Assembly: GCA_035526665.1 (NCBI GenBank) | Contig: DATLBY010000182.1 | Span: forward strand, 1-7,964 | Direction of reading: 5' to 3' | Source of the DNA: DATLBY01 sp035526665 | GTDB taxonomy: Bacteria > Acidobacteriota > Terriglobia > Bryobacterales > Bryobacteraceae | Length of the DNA: 7,964 nt | Part shown: in pieces, positions 5,973 to 7,964 of the stretch | Layout: each line of letters starts with the position of its first letter | Numbering within the stretch: the stretch's first letter is position 1 | The notes under the pieces: model-generated | Told to the model about the DNA's origin: nothing | Database searches by the model: none | What the model saw: the letters and a program-made list of their open reading frames with translations, nothing else | Translations under genes and position numbers: made by a program

Positions 5973-6998
5973 TTAGGGCCGGTGCAGCAGGGCCAGAGCT
6001 TTCGGCTGGGGACCGGGGAAGTACGCAGTCTTGCGAATAGCGCCGGCGTTGGAGCGATCGATCAGCGACGATCCCGTATCGATCACGGACGGCAGCAGCG
6101 ACTGCAAATCCTGGCTCCAGTTCACGTCGAGCTTCGCCGGCTTATTGTGATGCAGATCGTCGAGCGCCCGGAGCCCGTAGTACGCCATGGTGAACGGCTT
6201 CTGCGCAACCGTCGCCGCGATGCCGCCTTTGTCAATCCAGTCCAGGGTGCCGTCATCGGTATCCATCGCAATTATCGTTTTGCCTTGCACTTTACGCCGC
6301 GCCAGCACATCTGCAACTTCTTTTCCTGCCGTGGCCTCCAGGCAGACAAATCCATCCACATTCAGTTTCTTGCTGTCGATGATCTCGATGGTTTTGTCGA
6401 AGGCAAGGGCGGGATCGCCGCGAATGTCCACAGTTTGTAGCACCTTGATCTGTGTATCCGCGAGCGCCGCCTCATAGCCACGCAGCCGCTCGGCCAGATT
6501 CACCTGTGCGGGAATGGTGAAGACGACAACATTGCCTTTCCGATTCATCCGCTGCGCCAGCACCTGTCCGCCCGTGATGCCCGCCTGATAATTGTTCGTT
6601 CCAATGAAGAACAGGCGCTGGCTTCCCGGGGCGTCCGAATCGATTGTGATCACCGGAATGCCGGCGGCGATCGCAGCGTTGATTTCCCCCTTCATCAGCG
6701 CCGGATCCGCGGCGGAAACCATAATTCCAGCCGGCTTTTTGCCCACCACCGTACGGAACATGTCACGCTGCTCGGCCGGGTTGTATTTGGCCGGACCCAC
6801 CAGTTCCGCTTTCACCTTTAAATCGCCCGCGGCGCGGCTTAGTCCAGCAAAGGCAGCCTGCCAGTACGGGAGCTTGATGTTGCTGGCGACCAGATAGTAC
6901 GTTTCGGTAACCTCGTGCCGGGAGCTGGAGCACCCCGAGGCGAGCAGTAGGAGCAACAAGCCGCTCACGGTACCGAGCGGGACGGATCGGCGCAACAT
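5973..6998 (-). CDS. Sugar-type ABC transporter substrate-binding lipoprotein (Peripla_BP_4/RbsB-like)
   Basis: A 341-residue periplasmic-binding-protein-like lipoprotein that would capture a sugar or similar small ligand for an importer. A signal peptide (SGLLLLLLASGC, 12-23) ends in a lipobox with Cys23 as the lipidated residue. Family motifs: GIPVITIDSD at 113-122, FIGTNNYQAG at 131-140, ERLRGYEAAL at 170-179, MDTDD at 245-249 and ATVAQKPF at 262-269. I chose the ATG at 6998 because AAGGAGG lies 4 bases before it and the signal peptide begins there; an in-frame ATG at 7280 would add 94 residues of unrelated sequence, run inside the DUF1801 gene and hide the signal. No permease or ATPase gene lies next to it in the window, so its transporter partners are elsewhere or absent. 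It converges on the channel gene with a 9-bp gap and no terminator visible between them. Confidence 0.92.
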   Translation of the reverse strand: MLRRSVPLGTVSGLLLLLLASGCSSSRHEVTETYYLVASNIKLPYWQAAFAGLSRAAGDLKVKAELVGPAKYNPAEQRDMFRTVVGKKPAGIMVSAADPALMKGEINAAIAAGIPVITIDSDAPGSQRLFFIGTNNYQAGITGGQVLAQRMNRKGNVVVFTIPAQVNLAERLRGYEAALADTQIKVLQTVDIRGDPALAFDKTIEIIDSKKLNVDGFVCLEATAGKEVADVLARRKVQGKTIIAMDTDDGTLDWIDKGGIAATVAQKPFTMAYYGLRALDDLHHNKPAKLDVNWSQDLQSLLPSVIDTGSSLIDRSNAGAIRKTAYFPGPQPKALALLHRP

Positions 6999-7155
6999 AA
7001 AACCTCCTTGGCAGCGTGTGCGCGGGACGCACCGGAGAAAGGCGCCGCCATGCAACACGATTTTACCGCCAATTCGATTCCAGCTTTTTCGTTTCATGCT
7101 GGGCTGGCGAATGCAGTCACATCTCAGTAGAATGTTTCCACGCGCTATTGTCGCC
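6999..7155. promoter_or_regulatory. 157-bp divergent intergenic region
   Basis: This holds the promoters for the leftward binding protein and the rightward DUF1801/sulfatase pair. On plus, TAGAAT at 7128-7133 could be a -10 box, with a weak TGGCGA at 7105-7110 at 17-bp spacing. On minus, a GTGCG-CGGGA-CGCAC inverted repeat (7018-7032) lies just upstream of the lipoprotein ribosome binding site and could form a short leader hairpin. No clear minus-strand promoter was identified. These are pattern matches by eye. Confidence 0.35.
7003..7009 (-). promoter_or_regulatory. Strong ribosome binding site of the binding-protein gene
   Basis: On the minus strand this reads AAGGAGG, a near-perfect Shine-Dalgarno sequence 4 bases before the ATG at 6998. 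It decides the start of the lipoprotein. Confidence 0.85.
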
Positions 7156-7566
7156 ATGAGAAAAATGAAGGCCGCTCCCGGCAGCGTCGAGGAATATCTC
7201 GCGGCACTCCCCGAACCCGCCCGCCGGACCCTCATCAAAGTCCGCTCCGCGGTTCGCTCCGCTGTGCCTCCGGAAACCACGGAGGATATCAGCTATGGAA
7301 TGCCCACCTTCCGCTACAAAGGTCCTCTCGTGGGATTCGCCGCGTTTGCGAAACATTGCAGCCTGTTCCCGATGAGCCTTTCCGTGATGGACGCCTTCAA
7401 AGAACAGCTCGCGGGCTTTCAAACATCTAAGGGAACAATCCGCTTCCCGGTGGACAAGCCTCCATCCGCTGCTCTCGTGAAAAAACTTGTGAAGGCGCGC
7501 GTCGCCGAGAAGGTACAGAAAATACACTTCGGCAGATTGCGAAAAACTACACCAGAGCCAAAATGA
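7156..7566 (+). CDS. DUF1801 (YdhG-like) domain protein
   Basis: A 136-residue cytosolic protein of the DUF1801/YdhG-like group; some members are called iron chaperones, but the function is poorly established. Typical marks: an N-terminal helix SVEEYLAALPEPAR (10-23), the signature ISYGMPTFRYKG at 45-56, FAAFAKHCSLFP at 61-72, KGTIRFP at 92-98 and a C-terminal LVKKLVKARVAEK helix (107-119). The length fits the family. The ATG at 7156 is my choice; 7132 and 7165 are possible, and none has a convincing ribosome binding site. The TGA overlaps the ATG of the sulfatase (ATGA), so the two are very likely translated together, although the family and sulfatases have no known connection. Confidence 0.85.
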   Translation: MRKMKAAPGSVEEYLAALPEPARRTLIKVRSAVRSAVPPETTEDISYGMPTFRYKGPLVGFAAFAKHCSLFPMSLSVMDAFKEQLAGFQTSKGTIRFPVDKPPSAALVKKLVKARVAEKVQKIHFGRLRKTTPEPK

Positions 7567-7964
7567 CCAGACGATCTTTTCTTGCGGCCACAACGGCCGC
7601 CGCCGCTGCCGGCATGGCCCAGCCGCAGAAGAGGCCCAACATTCTCTTCCTGCTGCCGGACCAGTTGCGGGCGCAGTCCCTGGGCTTCATGGGCAACTCC
7701 GAGGTCCGCACACCGCATCTCGATAAGTTGGCCGACGGGAGCCTGGTGTTCACCAATACGTTTGCGAACACGCCCGTCTGCTGCCCGGCGCGCGCGAACA
7801 TTTTGACGGGAAAATATGCGCATCGCAATGGCATGGTCGCAAATGACCTGCGCTTGCGGGAGTCGGAAATCACGCTGTCCCAGTTGCTCGCCCAGTCCGG
7901 CTATCGCACCGGCTTCATCGGCAAGTGGCATCTCGACGGAGGCAAGCGCCTACCGGGATTCATT
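7563..7964 (+). CDS. Tat-exported type I sulfatase, N-terminal part (cut by right edge)
   Basis: The first 134 residues of a formylglycine-dependent (type I) sulfatase. It begins with a twin-arginine signal, TRRSFLAATTAAAAAGMA (2-19), so it is probably exported folded. The mature part opens with NILFLLPDQLR (26-36), where Asp33 and Gln34 are in the usual calcium-ligand position. The sulfatase signature CCPARANILTG starts at residue 73; Cys73 should be the one converted to formylglycine, which requires a maturase encoded elsewhere. FIGKWHL at 118-124 carries the conserved lysine and histidine. The family removes sulfate esters, often from polysaccharides; relatives with phosphonate or phosphodiester activity share these motifs, so the substrate is open. 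The ATG at 7563 lies within the stop of the DUF1801 gene. Confidence 0.93.
   Translation, partial: MTRRSFLAATTAAAAAGMAQPQKRPNILFLLPDQLRAQSLGFMGNSEVRTPHLDKLADGSLVFTNTFANTPVCCPARANILTGKYAHRNGMVANDLRLRESEITLSQLLAQSGYRTGFIGKWHLDGGKRLPGFI

Noticed and set aside
6999..7280. N-terminal extension of the binding protein to the ATG at 7280
   Set aside because: It runs inside the DUF1801 gene and would bury the lipoprotein signal peptide. AAGGAGG marks the ATG at 6998.

Overview
The window is GC-rich, densely packed bacterial DNA. It has nine confident genes, one probable small gene, short gaps, and no RNA gene, CRISPR array or mobile element that I can see. The gene mix (Tat-exported Cys-type sulfatase, secreted CBM9-like protein, secreted esterase-like hydrolase, sugar-binding lipoprotein, DUF1801 protein, TTG starts) suggests a soil-type heterotroph. 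It resembles Acidobacteriota of the Solibacter/Bryobacter kind, but that assignment is inference from gene content, not a database match.

Layout from left to right. A leftward operon (2421 down to 1) encodes a secreted CBM9-like protein and then two tandem phosphohexomutases. The second mutase runs off the left edge and starts inside the stop codon of the first. A 32-bp divergent gap separates this operon from a rightward secreted alpha/beta hydrolase, which is followed after 2 bp by an unrecognised 88-residue protein. Next comes a probable rightward operon (3661-5963): a 64-residue, almost purely Asp/Glu protein with a good ribosome binding site; a thioredoxin-reductase-like flavoprotein with a CPYC redox pair but without the usual NADPH-site signatures; and a two-transmembrane potassium-channel-like protein with a TLGLGD filter. 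This operon converges, with a 9-bp gap, on a leftward sugar-type ABC substrate-binding lipoprotein. Across a 157-bp divergent gap lies a rightward pair: a DUF1801 protein overlapping by ATGA the start of a Tat-signal sulfatase, which is cut by the right edge.

Taken together, several genes fit scavenging and use of complex carbohydrate: sulfate removal, esterase-like hydrolysis, sugar binding, and sugar-phosphate isomerisation. The acidic-protein/flavoprotein/channel cluster is the least explained part and the best candidate for something undescribed. Its link as one functional system is a hypothesis from spacing and order only.
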